DNA from: Flavobacteriales bacterium
Lineage (GTDB): Bacteria > Bacteroidota > Bacteroidia > CAIKAF01
DNA: 56,200 bases
Direction: 5' to 3'
Assembly: GCA_025451235.1 (NCBI GenBank)
Contig: JANWKT010000025.1
Span: 1 to 56,200 of the forward strand
In this document: piece by piece, positions 44,034 through 53,012 of the stretch
Position numbering within the stretch: the first letter of the stretch is position 1
Layout of the letters: each line of letters opens with the position of its first letter
Position numbers and translations under genes: made by a program
The notes under the pieces: model-generated
The model's input: only the letters and a program-made list of their open reading frames with translations
Databases searched by the model: none
What the model was told of the DNA's origin: nothing

Positions 44034-45596
44034 ATGAAAAAAGCATACCTATGTTTCTTATCGATGATGCTATATCATCTTTCCTTTAGTCAAATTCCAT
44101 GTAGCCTTGATCCCACTTTTGATTCAGACGGGACCTTGATCGTCAGCACCAGCCGGTTGGCGGAGCATATCATTATCCAGGATGATGGTAAGATAGTAGT
44201 AGCTTGTAATCCTTTTGGCAATGGCAGTGCCCAGATCAGGAGATATAATGTTGACGGAACCCTGGATCTTAGTTATGGAAGCAGCGGGACCTTTACAGTA
44301 ACCGTTGCCGAGGTAGCCACCCGGATCAACGGCATGGTGATGTATAACAACAATATCTACATCTGTGGAACTACCACTACCAATATAGGTGGCACCAATA
44401 CTTATCCTTACACTGCTGCCATTACCACCAATGGAGGATACCTCAGCAGCTTTGGGATCTCGGGAGTAAAGAAATTTACTAATCTCTATACATGCGAAGG
44501 TATCGTCATGGATAATACCGGTAATATTTATATCAGTGGCTCTTACAACCTGGATGAATTATATGTGCTAAAGACCGACGTAAATGGTAATCCTGACCTT
44601 ACCTATGATGGTGACGGAATGGCCTTAGAAGAAACCGGTGACATCAATCGTTGGTACCAGGTAGCCGACATCCAACTTGACAATAATAATCAAGTGGTGA
44701 TTACTGGTAAAAAAATGAAAGCCAATAACGGCAGTCCTGGACCTGCCTTCTGGAATATGATGGTGATGAGGTTCCAGACCAACGGCTCTTTGGATAATAC
44801 ATTTGCAACAGGAGGGATCGGTTTGTATAACAGCGACCAAAACGAATTTGACGAAGGAGTTCAGATCCATGTTACTCCTAACAACCAATATATCGTTTGT
44901 GGAAATACCTATGATGATGTAGACTACGATTACAACGTGCTTAAGTTGAACAACAACGGATCTACTGACAATAGTTTTGGAACCAACGGATGGATTTTGA
45001 ATGATCTGTTGAATACAAATGATATGGAGAATAACCTCAACAGCGCTTTATTGCCTGATGGGAGGATATTGCTTACGGGTAACCAGGGAGATGGTGATAC
45101 CGTATATTTCAGCCTACTGATGCTTGAATCAGATGGCAGCCGGGATATTTCTTTTGCTCCGGATGGATTGTTCACGCATGTTTTTGGTGTAAATAACAAT
45201 AGCAGCAGCAGCGGTATGGCGGTTGATGACAATGGGAAAATCGTATTGGGTGGATATACCCGTACTTGTGTAAATGGCACCTGTGGTCCTTTATATATGG
45301 CCCTATCCAGGTATAATAGTTCTTTTGGTCCTGCGGGTTTAGCTGAGACGAAGGAAGAAAATAACATCCTACTGTATCCAAATCCTGCGGGCAGGAATGA
45401 GATGATCCATTTAGAACTGGAAAGCAACGAAGAAATAACCGACTTGATCATATACAATGCCAGCGGTCAGGTTCAAAATGCTGGTTTTATGGTTCAATCC
45501 AATTCATTAATGGCTACATCGGCTCCCAGTGGAACTTATTTCTGCAAGGTCACCACCCAAAGTGGTAACTCAATTATTCAATTCGTGATAGAATAA
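44034..45596 (+). CDS. Secreted delta-60 repeat protein with T9SS type A sorting domain
   Basis: A 520-residue protein with a signal peptide (MKKAYLCFLSMMLYHLSFSQ). The body consists of delta-60 (propeller-like) repeats: LDPTFDSDGTLIV, IIIQDDGKIVVA, NVDGTLDLSYGSSGT, NGSLDNTFATGGIG, NGSTDNSFGTNGW, LLPDGRILLTG. The last 80 residues are a T9SS sorting domain (NNILLYPNPAGRNEMIHLEL, TDLIIYNASGQ, PSGTYFCKVTTQSG). It is presumably secreted to the cell surface. Function is unknown. Confidence 0.9.
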   Translation: MKKAYLCFLSMMLYHLSFSQIPCSLDPTFDSDGTLIVSTSRLAEHIIIQDDGKIVVACNPFGNGSAQIRRYNVDGTLDLSYGSSGTFTVTVAEVATRINGMVMYNNNIYICGTTTTNIGGTNTYPYTAAITTNGGYLSSFGISGVKKFTNLYTCEGIVMDNTGNIYISGSYNLDELYVLKTDVNGNPDLTYDGDGMALEETGDINRWYQVADIQLDNNNQVVITGKKMKANNGSPGPAFWNMMVMRFQTNGSLDNTFATGGIGLYNSDQNEFDEGVQIHVTPNNQYIVCGNTYDDVDYDYNVLKLNNNGSTDNSFGTNGWILNDLLNTNDMENNLNSALLPDGRILLTGNQGDGDTVYFSLLMLESDGSRDISFAPDGLFTHVFGVNNNSSSSGMAVDDNGKIVLGGYTRTCVNGTCGPLYMALSRYNSSFGPAGLAETKEENNILLYPNPAGRNEMIHLELESNEEITDLIIYNASGQVQNAGFMVQSNSLMATSAPSGTYFCKVTTQSGNSIIQFVIE

Positions 45597-45603
45597 GTTT
45601 TTT

Positions 45604-46668
45604 TTATCCTTTTAAAAAAAGATAGTGTGATCTTAAAGCTGAGAGAAAAGTTTTGTTCTCATGGTATGGTAAGTTAAATTCCAATGCCGTTTCTTTTACG
45701 ATCCCCGATATTTTTGGATAATGTGTATGGCAGATTTTAGGGAATAAATGATGTTCGATCTGCATATTCAATCCACCACATAGAAAAGTGATCAGCTTCG
45801 AGTTTCTCGAAAAATCTGCGGTGGTTCGCATTTGATGTTCGGCCCAGGCTTCCTGGATGGTATTGTCGGTGGGTGCTTTTCGTATCTCGGTATCTTCTAC
45901 CAGATGAGCCAACTGAAATACCAGGCCCAGCACCAGGCCCTCCACCACATTCATGATCACGTAGCCTATGATGAACTGCCACCAGGTGATATTCAGAAGC
46001 AATAATGGCAAAACAATAAACAGGCTATAGTAAATGATCTTATAGAGGAATAAATTGAAATATTCAATCGGTGGATGCTTGTACCGCTGATTGCCAATCT
46101 TCTTTTTGAAAAATTTGAGGTAATCCTTTCGGAAGAACCACGATAAGGTGGTTAATCCATATAGAAAAAAAGCGTAAAAATGTTGGTACTTCTGGATCTT
46201 GTTCTTGGGTTGATGAGGGGATAACTGCACCAATCCTTTGGCCAATTCAATGTCATCGTCATGACCGGAAATATTGGTATAGGTATGGTGCACCTGGTTA
46301 TGCACAATGTTCCATATATAAGAATTAGCACCTATGATATTAAAAGTAAGTGCCAATAATTTGTTTACTTTTTTATTGGATGAATACGAACCATGGCTGG
46401 CATCATGCGCTATATTAAAGCCTATGCATGCCATCGTTATCCCAAGAAAAATAGCGAGTACCAGTTGAATATAGATAGGGAAAATATTCAGCATAATGAG
46501 TACATAAAGCCCAACCATTAAAGAAAGAAACAAGACAGTTTTAAAGATCATGGTATGATTGGCATGTTTTGACAATTGGTTCACCTTAAAATAGTGGTCA
46601 ACCCTTTTTTTTACGGTTGCAAAAAAAAGAGAATGCTGGTGGTCAACAAATTTTAAAGGCTCTGCCAT
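45604..46668 (-). CDS. Membrane fatty acid desaturase (front-end/acyl-lipid type)
   Basis: A 354-residue di-iron membrane desaturase from the ATG in MAEPLKFVDHQHS; an upstream ATG at 46722 adds 18 residues without support. Three His boxes are intact: HDASHGSYS, HNQVHHTYTN and QIEHHLFPKICHTHYP. The QxxHH third box is typical of front-end desaturases such as Delta6/Delta5 types and the linoleoyl-CoA desaturases annotated in Bacteroidota. Four to six membrane segments surround the boxes. Acyl substrate is not predictable. It is convergent with the delta-60 gene. Confidence 0.93.
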   Translation of the reverse strand: MAEPLKFVDHQHSLFFATVKKRVDHYFKVNQLSKHANHTMIFKTVLFLSLMVGLYVLIMLNIFPIYIQLVLAIFLGITMACIGFNIAHDASHGSYSSNKKVNKLLALTFNIIGANSYIWNIVHNQVHHTYTNISGHDDDIELAKGLVQLSPHQPKNKIQKYQHFYAFFLYGLTTLSWFFRKDYLKFFKKKIGNQRYKHPPIEYFNLFLYKIIYYSLFIVLPLLLLNITWWQFIIGYVIMNVVEGLVLGLVFQLAHLVEDTEIRKAPTDNTIQEAWAEHQMRTTADFSRNSKLITFLCGGLNMQIEHHLFPKICHTHYPKISGIVKETALEFNLPYHENKTFLSALRSHYLFLKG

Positions 46669-46817
46669 CTGAAATGCTTTTAGTAAAAAGTATGAATGAC
46701 AGTTTGAAAAGACTTTTTGCAAGAGGCTAAATACGATCAGAGGTATTCAGGCATATCATAAAGAGCATGTCAGAGATACGATTCTCAAAGATAGTCAAAA
46801 AAAGCATAGGATAAAAG

Positions 46818-47312
46818 CTATTTCGATAGGATGATCTCCTTGGTATCGGATACCAGGGTGAGCTCCTGGCCTTTGATTTCAACAGTTAGTTTGAAATATA
46901 CTTTATACTTACCAGGATTGCAAACCATTTTACTTTCATTCAGATCCGTAGGATGATCGAGCAAATGAACCGGCCATGATTCCGTGATGGCTGATTCACC
47001 TGGAGCCACATCCCTGGTAATTTTAACCACCGGTCCATCATATACTTCGCTTGTAATTTCTATTACCTTTCCACTACTCACTTCGGTAATTACCGGATAC
47101 CAGAAATTGGGTTTATAATAACTCAAAGATTGCTGGATGTCTGTATTATTTGTAAAAGCTAAGGAAAAAGATAAATAAGATCCTATACCTGCTTTTAATG
47201 GAGGATCATCGATAGACAAAGTAAATATCCCCTTTGCAGGATCTTTTGTTGTACCTGAGACATACAACGAAATGATCAGACAAGAAAGCAGTATATAAAT
47301 GATCTTCTTCAA
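46818..47312 (-). CDS. Exported beta-sandwich protein, TTG start
   Basis: A 164-residue protein with a signal peptide (KKIIYILLSCLIISLYVSG). The start is a TTG at 47312, since no in-frame ATG precedes the signal. A TAAATTTG -7 element sits 15 bases upstream on the same strand, with a TTTG 17 bases beyond it. The mature part reads as one Ig-like sandwich (GIFTLSIDDPPLKAGIGSYLSFSLAFTNNTD to PGKYKVYFKLTVEIKGQELTLVSDTKEI), like intracellular-proteinase-inhibitor folds. Function is unknown. Confidence 0.75.
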   Translation of the reverse strand: MKKIIYILLSCLIISLYVSGTTKDPAKGIFTLSIDDPPLKAGIGSYLSFSLAFTNNTDIQQSLSYYKPNFWYPVITEVSSGKVIEITSEVYDGPVVKITRDVAPGESAITESWPVHLLDHPTDLNESKMVCNPGKYKVYFKLTVEIKGQELTLVSDTKEIILSK

Positions 47313-47623
47313 AAAATTCTTTTCTTCAAATTTAGTGGGTATAGGTTAATTCAAAAAAGGCCCCTCCATTAATAAGCGTTAAATTAATCCGTTTTTTCAA
47401 GTAGGTGAGTCCATATAAAAAAAGAAATACCCTTCCGACTGATTTCTAAATCGGTTTTCTGGTGAAAAAAAATAAGTAGGATAATAGACTGGTATTCAAC
47501 AATCAATAGGAAGAAAAGTATGAATAGTATAACCGTCAATTTTTGTTTACCTTTTTTTATGAGAAATATGCAGTAAGCTAATAGTCAGTTTCGTAAATTT
47601 AATAGACTATTAAAACGAAAGTT
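47313..47623. other. Spacer between two divergent small genes
   Basis: No gene seen. It carries the TAAATTTG element (47334-47327, reverse strand) for the gene on the left and a TAATAGTC/GACTATTA operator-like inverted repeat just before the DoxX-like gene on the right. Confidence 0.5.
47579..47612. promoter_or_regulatory. Operator-like inverted repeat before the DoxX-like gene
   Basis: TAATAGTC (47579-47586) and GACTATTA (47605-47612) are perfect arms 18 bases apart; the right arm also forms its own palindrome TAATAG-A-CTATTA (47600-47612). The repeat ends 11 bases before the ATG, a position suited to repression. No regulator gene is adjacent. Confidence 0.45.
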
Positions 47624-47995
47624 ATGAATGTAATTCTTTGGATATTACAATCCCTGATGGCCTTTGTGTTCTTACATGCGGGTATATGCAAAACCTTTTA
47701 TCCTAAAAAAGAAATGGCATACCTGGGCCAAAGCGGAGTGGTAGGATTACCTTTAGGGTTGATCCGTACCGTTGGGATCTTTGAGATCCTGGGAGCTTAT
47801 GGTTTAGTAATTCCTTTATGGTTGAATATTCTTCCTGTTCTCACCCCTATAGCAGCACTTTGTTTTTGTGTGATCATGGTGTCAGCAATGGTAGTGAATT
47901 ACAACAGAAAAAAGTATAAAGGCATAGCGGTAAACATTGTATTGTTCCTAGTATTTTTATATATATTCCTAGGAAGAACAGTACTTGACCACTAA
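47624..47995 (+). CDS. DoxX-like small membrane protein
   Basis: A 123-residue protein with four membrane segments: ILWILQSLMAFVFLHAGICKTF, LIRTVGIFEILGAYGLVIPLWL, VLTPIAALCFCVIMVSAMVV and IAVNIVLFLVFLYIFLGR. The AGICKTFYPKKEMA and RTVGIFEILGAYGLVIP segments are typical of DoxX-like proteins. Their role is poorly defined; some are linked to quinone or redox-stress functions. It follows an operator-like repeat closely, which suggests tight regulation. Confidence 0.83.
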   Translation: MNVILWILQSLMAFVFLHAGICKTFYPKKEMAYLGQSGVVGLPLGLIRTVGIFEILGAYGLVIPLWLNILPVLTPIAALCFCVIMVSAMVVNYNRKKYKGIAVNIVLFLVFLYIFLGRTVLDH

Positions 47996-48015
47996 GTTAG
48001 ATCCCTTGGGCAGTT

Positions 48016-48093
48016 CGCCCGAACCGAACAGTTACGTTCGGGCGGGCTTATCCTAACTTCCCGTCTCCTCTGTATGGGGCATGAGACGGGAAG
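48016..48093. repeat. Two GC-rich hairpins after the DoxX-like gene
   Basis: CGCCCGAAC (48016-48024) pairs with GTTCGGGCG (48036-48044), and CTTCCCGTCTC (48057-48067) pairs with GAGACGGGAAG (48083-48093); both are perfect. No T-run follows. They may act as transcript-end hairpins or be a dispersed repeat. Confidence 0.55.
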
Positions 48094-48137
48094 AGCCCTT
48101 GGGAGTTAAATTACGTCTGATCAAATACTAAAAAACT

Positions 48138-48145
48138 TATCTTTG
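48138..48145 (+). promoter_or_regulatory. -7 promoter element of the 37-residue membrane peptide
   Basis: TATCTTTG, an exact TAnnTTTG match, 16 bases before the micro-ORF ATG. Confidence 0.45.
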
Positions 48146-48161
48146 CTCAAACAGTTTTTAT

Positions 48162-48275
48162 ATGAAACTAGGAGCTACAGAGTTGATCGTTATCTTATTT
48201 ATTTTGGGTATTTTCTTTTCAGCGATGGCTGTTATAGCTTACCTGATCTATAAATTTATGATCAAAAAGAAATGA
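48162..48275 (+). CDS. 37-residue single-pass membrane peptide
   Basis: A small open frame: MKLGATELIVILFILGIF, then FSAMAVIAYLIYKF and a MIKKK tail. It has one long hydrophobic helix and a positively charged C-terminus, the layout of real small membrane proteins. The start (ELIVILFIL) slightly resembles TatA, but the amphipathic TatA helix is absent. A TATCTTTG -7 element lies 16 bases upstream. It ends 11 bases before the convergent histidine kinase gene. Function is unknown. Confidence 0.55.
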   Translation: MKLGATELIVILFILGIFFSAMAVIAYLIYKFMIKKK

Positions 48276-48286
48276 ATCGGATAAAA

Positions 48287-49666
48287 TCAATGTCTTCTGA
48301 TGGGTAGCCCAATTTTAAAGCTGGTGCCTTTACCCAACTCTGAGGTGAGATCAAAAGTACCTCCATGGGCTTTGATGATGTCAAAGCTAATGCTCAATCC
48401 AAGACCAGTTCCTTGCCCTGTAGGCTTGGTGGTATAAAAAGGTTCGAATAATTTATTCTTGGTTTCTTCACTCATCCCACTTCCATTATCCCTTACTTCA
48501 ATAAAGATATTTTTTGCATCAAAGGTGGTATAAATGCCCACGGCAGGATTCACTGCATTTTTCACTGCGTACATGGCATTGTTCAATAAATTTAAAATAA
48601 CTCTAGAGATATCCTGGGGCAAACATTGGATCAACGGTAGATTGGGTGCAAGACCTTTATCGAGTGAACAATTGAAATCTTTTTCCGAAGCCCTGATACC
48701 ATGATAAGCCAGGTTTAAATATTCCTCGCAGATCTTATTGATATCCGTTTCCTGAAACTCTGACTTGCCACTCCTGCTGTGCAGCAACATGCTTTTTACA
48801 ATAAAATCTGCCCTATTGCCATGCTGTTTGATCTTACTGAGATTGGTCTTGATATCTTCGAAAATTTCCTTCCTTACCTCTTCATCTTCCTCTGCATTTA
48901 GGTCTTCAATAAGGTCGATGCTTAATTGAGAAAAATTGTTTACGAAATTCAGTGGGTTCTTGATCTCATGTGCAATCCCTGCCGTTAACTGGCCGAGGGA
49001 GGCAAGCTTTTCCTGTTGCACCAATTGCTCCTGGGCATTTTTTAACTGATGAATGGCAATGCTGAGTTCATCATTCTTGGCTTCCACTTCCACCAATGCT
49101 TTATTCTTGATGTTCTCGAAAACCTGGGTGACGAAAAACAAGATCAATACCAATCCACCAAAGCAAGTATAAAAAAAGAAATCGGCAAAACTGGTATCAT
49201 AGAATTTTGGTGGATCCAAATCAAGAAACGTAGCAGCGCCAAAGGCACCTACACATAAGGAAGTAAGAACAAGCCAGATGATAGTATTTTTATTGGTACC
49301 TAACAAAAGGATAGAAGTGATAGGTATGAGTACAAACCAGGGAATAACTGGTGAATAAAGCCCTCCGGAAAAAAAAGTACATCCCATGATGGCAATAAAA
49401 GCGCAGTTGAACAGATAAATATTAGCACCTGCTTTATAGCCTACTTTGTTTTTTATAAGGATCAGGTTGATCACCAGTCCGCCAAAATTTACCAGCATAA
49501 TATAAATCCCCGGATCGTAGCTGATAAGAATACTGATCAAGACATAGAAAAGAGAAAAAATAGATGTGATCCAATTGAATCCGATCAGTATATTGTATTT
49601 ATACTGATCAATACCACTTATTGGTGGAGTAAAATATCGATTGATCGATCTAAAAAAATCCTTCAT
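48287..49666 (-). CDS. Membrane sensor histidine kinase of the cyclase/flavoenzyme operon
   Basis: A 459-residue kinase. Six membrane helices occupy about residues 25-180 and have only short loops, so the signal is probably sensed in the membrane. A coiled-coil linker leads to a HisKA domain with His233 (AGIAHEIKNPLNFVNNF) and a HATPase domain with N box LNLLNNAMYAV, G1 VRDNGSGM and G2 GTGLGLSISFDIIKAHGG. It is the last gene of five and starts 15 bases after the flavoprotein gene. Its likely partners are the three receiver domains encoded upstream, all with Asp58. Confidence 0.93.
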   Translation of the reverse strand: MKDFFRSINRYFTPPISGIDQYKYNILIGFNWITSIFSLFYVLISILISYDPGIYIMLVNFGGLVINLILIKNKVGYKAGANIYLFNCAFIAIMGCTFFSGGLYSPVIPWFVLIPITSILLLGTNKNTIIWLVLTSLCVGAFGAATFLDLDPPKFYDTSFADFFFYTCFGGLVLILFFVTQVFENIKNKALVEVEAKNDELSIAIHQLKNAQEQLVQQEKLASLGQLTAGIAHEIKNPLNFVNNFSQLSIDLIEDLNAEEDEEVRKEIFEDIKTNLSKIKQHGNRADFIVKSMLLHSRSGKSEFQETDINKICEEYLNLAYHGIRASEKDFNCSLDKGLAPNLPLIQCLPQDISRVILNLLNNAMYAVKNAVNPAVGIYTTFDAKNIFIEVRDNGSGMSEETKNKLFEPFYTTKPTGQGTGLGLSISFDIIKAHGGTFDLTSELGKGTSFKIGLPIRRH

Positions 49667-49681
49667 GCCTTTTTCTGAAGA

Positions 49682-51379
49682 TTAAAATACATTTTTCCAC
49701 TTCAGTCCATTGTTAAAATGCTTTTTATCGATGGCCTGAAACGGAACCAGGAGCAATGGATTGTACATGGGCCATATTTCACATAGATCAGCCTTTGACC
49801 CACTTACCTTGATAATATTATTTACGGCTCTTCTGGCTGCTTCATTCGCTCCTTCCATAGTGGCCAGATCAGTATTTGTTTTTACATAATCGCTGGCCAG
49901 GAATAAATTGGGGATCATGGTATAGGAATTAGGGCGCATCTCCCAGGTATCACATTGATTTACCAGCAATGGCTCAAGGTCCATCTCCTTTTGAAGATCA
50001 GCATTTTCCTCCGCTGTCAATTTCCTTTTCATTAATGGGGTGATTGGAGTAGTGATGGGTTGAATATCTGCATCGAGGTACCAGAACTCAATCATATCGT
50101 CACTGAGAGTTACTTTTCCATCAATATTCAACTCCTGCTTGAGCTGTTTCCATACTTCATCTTTAATTTCATCTGGTTCACAATCTTGAGCAGGTTTATT
50201 GTTAAAGTTACCGTTGGTATACCAGGATGAAATATCAACCGACAAAACAGATACTACTTTTCCGTTCCCACGTTTGCTTAAATCGTAACCTGGCCAGAAT
50301 TGTTTTTGGGAAATACTGGTCAATGCCCAATTACTGCTCGAATAGATCGTATGGCCCCTATTGAGATCTACCTGCGTATTTAAATAAAACTGGATCCCAT
50401 TCATCCATTCAACGTTGGGAGCAAGTGTAATAATATTCTCAAGGGAGGGATCAAGGTCGAGTATGGCTTGGGTCATTAAAGGAGCGGCCTTTTCAACAGG
50501 AACTGACAGCACATAATAATCACCTACAACATTGATGATCTCGCCGGTTGCAATATTCTGTACAGTCGCTCCGCTGATCTGTCCATTGGCTGTTAGCAAT
50601 GCATTTACGTTGTATCCTTTAAAGTATTTCACCCCTTTCAAAGTGAGATAATCGATCCAAGGATATAACCAAGCATCATTGGTAGGAGCATTTAATACCC
50701 TGTCGGTATCCTGGGCTTTCGGCTCCAGCATGAGATATATCAATTGCAGGAATATCATTCCCACCGTTTTTGTACTGGCAGTTTGTGCTTTGCAAGCTAC
50801 CAAACTTCTGGTCAATCCTTCCACCAATAATCTTTGGTATGCTGAACTCCGGGTAGAAGCGCCGGTATATTCCCACCAGCCAATACTTTCATATTCATCC
50901 GCATATCTTTCTTTACAGCTTGTCATGAGTTGCCATACCCTGCCTGCAAAAAATTCCACATCCTCCTTAGTAAGCTCCTCACTGGCCACCATCATGCTAT
51001 AAAATATTTCAGCAACATCCTTTAGTGAAGTAGGAAAATTATCAGGCATTACAAGAGGAAGAGCTCCTGCCTGTGCGATCATCACCGTATCGGTACTCAC
51101 CAGGTTATCATATACTGATTTTCCGTTTCCCAGCGGAATGGTTTTCATTGTGGCTGTGATATGTTTGTAGAATCCCGGAAAAAATCTGAATCCATGTTCT
51201 CCAGGAAGGAATAAGTTCGGATCAATGATATTGGTGCCTGGCACATTTACACTTCGGGCTTTCCCTCCAACATATTCAGGATTCCGTTCATATACTTCCA
51301 CGGTAAATCCACGCAACATAAGTTCGTGTGCAGCACTCATACCAGCCACACCACCGCCTAATACAATTACTTTTGCCAT
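49682..51379 (-). CDS. FAD-dependent oxidoreductase (amine oxidase/phytoene desaturase-like)
   Basis: A 565-residue flavoenzyme with an N-terminal dinucleotide-binding fold (VIVLGGGVAGMSAAHELMLRGFTVEVYERN, followed by GGKARS), the arrangement of the amine oxidase superfamily that includes phytoene desaturase and hydroxysqualene dehydroxylase (HpnE). The C-terminal FAD contact is LFLASDYVKTNTDLATMEGANEAARRAVN. A signal peptide is absent. Substrate is unknown; an isoprenoid or lipid is plausible from the family. It is encoded between the cyclase gene (12-base gap) and the histidine kinase (15-base gap), an unexpected place for a metabolic enzyme. Confidence 0.88.
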   Translation of the reverse strand: MAKVIVLGGGVAGMSAAHELMLRGFTVEVYERNPEYVGGKARSVNVPGTNIIDPNLFLPGEHGFRFFPGFYKHITATMKTIPLGNGKSVYDNLVSTDTVMIAQAGALPLVMPDNFPTSLKDVAEIFYSMMVASEELTKEDVEFFAGRVWQLMTSCKERYADEYESIGWWEYTGASTRSSAYQRLLVEGLTRSLVACKAQTASTKTVGMIFLQLIYLMLEPKAQDTDRVLNAPTNDAWLYPWIDYLTLKGVKYFKGYNVNALLTANGQISGATVQNIATGEIINVVGDYYVLSVPVEKAAPLMTQAILDLDPSLENIITLAPNVEWMNGIQFYLNTQVDLNRGHTIYSSSNWALTSISQKQFWPGYDLSKRGNGKVVSVLSVDISSWYTNGNFNNKPAQDCEPDEIKDEVWKQLKQELNIDGKVTLSDDMIEFWYLDADIQPITTPITPLMKRKLTAEENADLQKEMDLEPLLVNQCDTWEMRPNSYTMIPNLFLASDYVKTNTDLATMEGANEAARRAVNNIIKVSGSKADLCEIWPMYNPLLLVPFQAIDKKHFNNGLKWKNVF

Positions 51380-51391
51380 AATTTTTCTTTT

Positions 51392-52603
51392 TTAATGATT
51401 TAGGTAATACATTTTTACTAATCCCTTTCCTTTTGTGTCAATTTCACCACGAAACGTACACGGGTATTTATCTTTGATCTTATGATAGGTATCTTCCGAC
51501 ATATTAATTTTCCCCGCCTCGCTATGAGACTCCATTCTGGATGCAACATTCACCGTATCACCCCAAATATCATAGTTGAACTTCTTTAGCCCAACCACGC
51601 CAGCCATTACCGGGCCTGTATGAATACCAATCCTTACATCAAATGCCGGTTTGCCGATCTCCGTTTTTTCCGATTTATTCCTTCTGATAAATGATACCAT
51701 TTCCAAGGCAACCAGTACCATAGAATAAATATTATAATCGGTGTCTACAGGAACTCCCTCGGCACACATATAAGCATCTCCTATTGTTTTGATCTTTTCA
51801 ACACTATATTTCTCTGTGATCTTATCGAATTCACAAAAACAATGGTTGATCTCTTCCACCAACTCCTCCGGGCTCAGGTTAGAACTCTGAGAAGTAAAAT
51901 CTACAAAATCTGCAAACAATACGGTTACCTCTTTAAAATGCCGGGGTGCAACTTTTCCATGCATTTTTAATTCTTCCGCTGTTTCTCTTGGAAGAATGCT
52001 AAGTAAAAGCTCATCTGTTTTTCTCTTTTCCTCCTGGAGTTCCATGGTTCTTTCCTTTACCTTGTTCTCCAATAATTCGTTTTGTTGAATAATCATCCTC
52101 TCATTTTCAATGAGTCTTTCAAGGGCCAACTGCTGGGCTTCTGCTTTTTCAACCAGGGCCTGCTCTCTTTGCTTGATAGCTTCTTCTAATTCTATCTTAG
52201 CCCTCAATCCTTGTTTGATCATTTCATTTTCCCTGAGGGATTTTTGAAGGGTTGCATCCAGGTCAAGCAATTCAATCGGTTTGATCACAAAATCATAGGC
52301 TCCATTGTTCATCGCATTCCTGATATTCTTCAAATCACCATAGGCAGAAACTACGTTGGTCTTACATACATATCCTTCTTCCTTTATTTTGGATAATAAA
52401 GTAAGACCATCCATTCCCGGCATATTGATATCGGTAAAAATAACATCAATATTGGCAATGTCTTTTAGTTTTTTCAATGCATCGAACCCGTTTTCGGCAA
52501 AATAAAATACATATTCACCGCTTTTTATTTTACTCCTGAATTTTTGAGTAAATAAAGCTTCAACGTCCGGTTCATCATCCACTACGAGTATGTGGTAGGT
52601 CAT
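51392..52603 (-). CDS. Response regulator with class III adenylate cyclase output
   Basis: A 403-residue protein: receiver domain (1-120, DD at 9-10, phosphoacceptor Asp58 in FTDINMPG, Lys108), a long coiled coil (125-200), the LLLSILPRETAEELK linker helix, and a class III cyclase domain (223-400). Metal-binding Asp232 and Asp276, substrate-specifying Lys272 and Asp345 (YDIWGD), and catalytic Asn352 and Arg356 are all present, which predicts an active adenylate rather than guanylate cyclase. The ATG overlaps the stop of the upstream receiver gene by one base. No cAMP-binding effector is encoded in the window. Confidence 0.94.
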   Translation of the reverse strand: MTYHILVVDDEPDVEALFTQKFRSKIKSGEYVFYFAENGFDALKKLKDIANIDVIFTDINMPGMDGLTLLSKIKEEGYVCKTNVVSAYGDLKNIRNAMNNGAYDFVIKPIELLDLDATLQKSLRENEMIKQGLRAKIELEEAIKQREQALVEKAEAQQLALERLIENERMIIQQNELLENKVKERTMELQEEKRKTDELLLSILPRETAEELKMHGKVAPRHFKEVTVLFADFVDFTSQSSNLSPEELVEEINHCFCEFDKITEKYSVEKIKTIGDAYMCAEGVPVDTDYNIYSMVLVALEMVSFIRRNKSEKTEIGKPAFDVRIGIHTGPVMAGVVGLKKFNYDIWGDTVNVASRMESHSEAGKINMSEDTYHKIKDKYPCTFRGEIDTKGKGLVKMYYLNH

Positions 52604-52986
52604 TAGCTAACGGTGGGTTTATAACTATGCAGTAATTCTCTGAGCTTTACAAAATCAACAGGTTTGGTTACAAGATCGGCTGCTCCATTGCGAATCGATG
52701 TTTCATAGTTTTCTTTGTCGCCATAGGCAGTTACCATGATCACGATAAGATCGGTCCTTCTTTCTTTTATTTTTTTTACCATTTCTAATCCGGTCATTCC
52801 AGGCATATTAATATCTGAAAGTACCAGAAAAACATCAAAGGGCTCTAGTCTATCCAGGAATTGTAAAGCCTCGGCTGCATTCAAAGCAAAGCTGAATGAA
52901 TAACTTTTGGCCCTTATTTCCTTTCTGAACTCTTGTTTAAAGAGGTATTGAACATCCTCTTCGTCATCTACTACTAGTATTCTCAT
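52603..52986 (-). CDS. Stand-alone receiver-domain protein 2
   Basis: A 127-residue CheY-like protein with no output domain: acidic pair VVDDEEDV, phosphoacceptor Asp58 (VLSDINMPGMTG), Thr85 in MVTAYGD and Lys107 (VTKPVDF). It is a close paralogue of the upstream receiver and of the cyclase's receiver domain. Its stop overlaps the cyclase start (TAATG). A phosphorelay or phosphate-sink role is inferred. Confidence 0.93.
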   Translation of the reverse strand: MRILVVDDEEDVQYLFKQEFRKEIRAKSYSFSFALNAAEALQFLDRLEPFDVFLVLSDINMPGMTGLEMVKKIKERRTDLIVIMVTAYGDKENYETSIRNGAADLVTKPVDFVKLRELLHSYKPTVS

Positions 52987-53012
52987 AGTTTGGGGTTTTA
53001 TGAGTAGGTTGG

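Noticed and set aside
48162-48275. Micro-ORF as a TatA protein
   Set aside because: The N-terminal ELIVILFIL looks similar, but the Gly hinge, amphipathic helix and acidic tail of TatA are missing.
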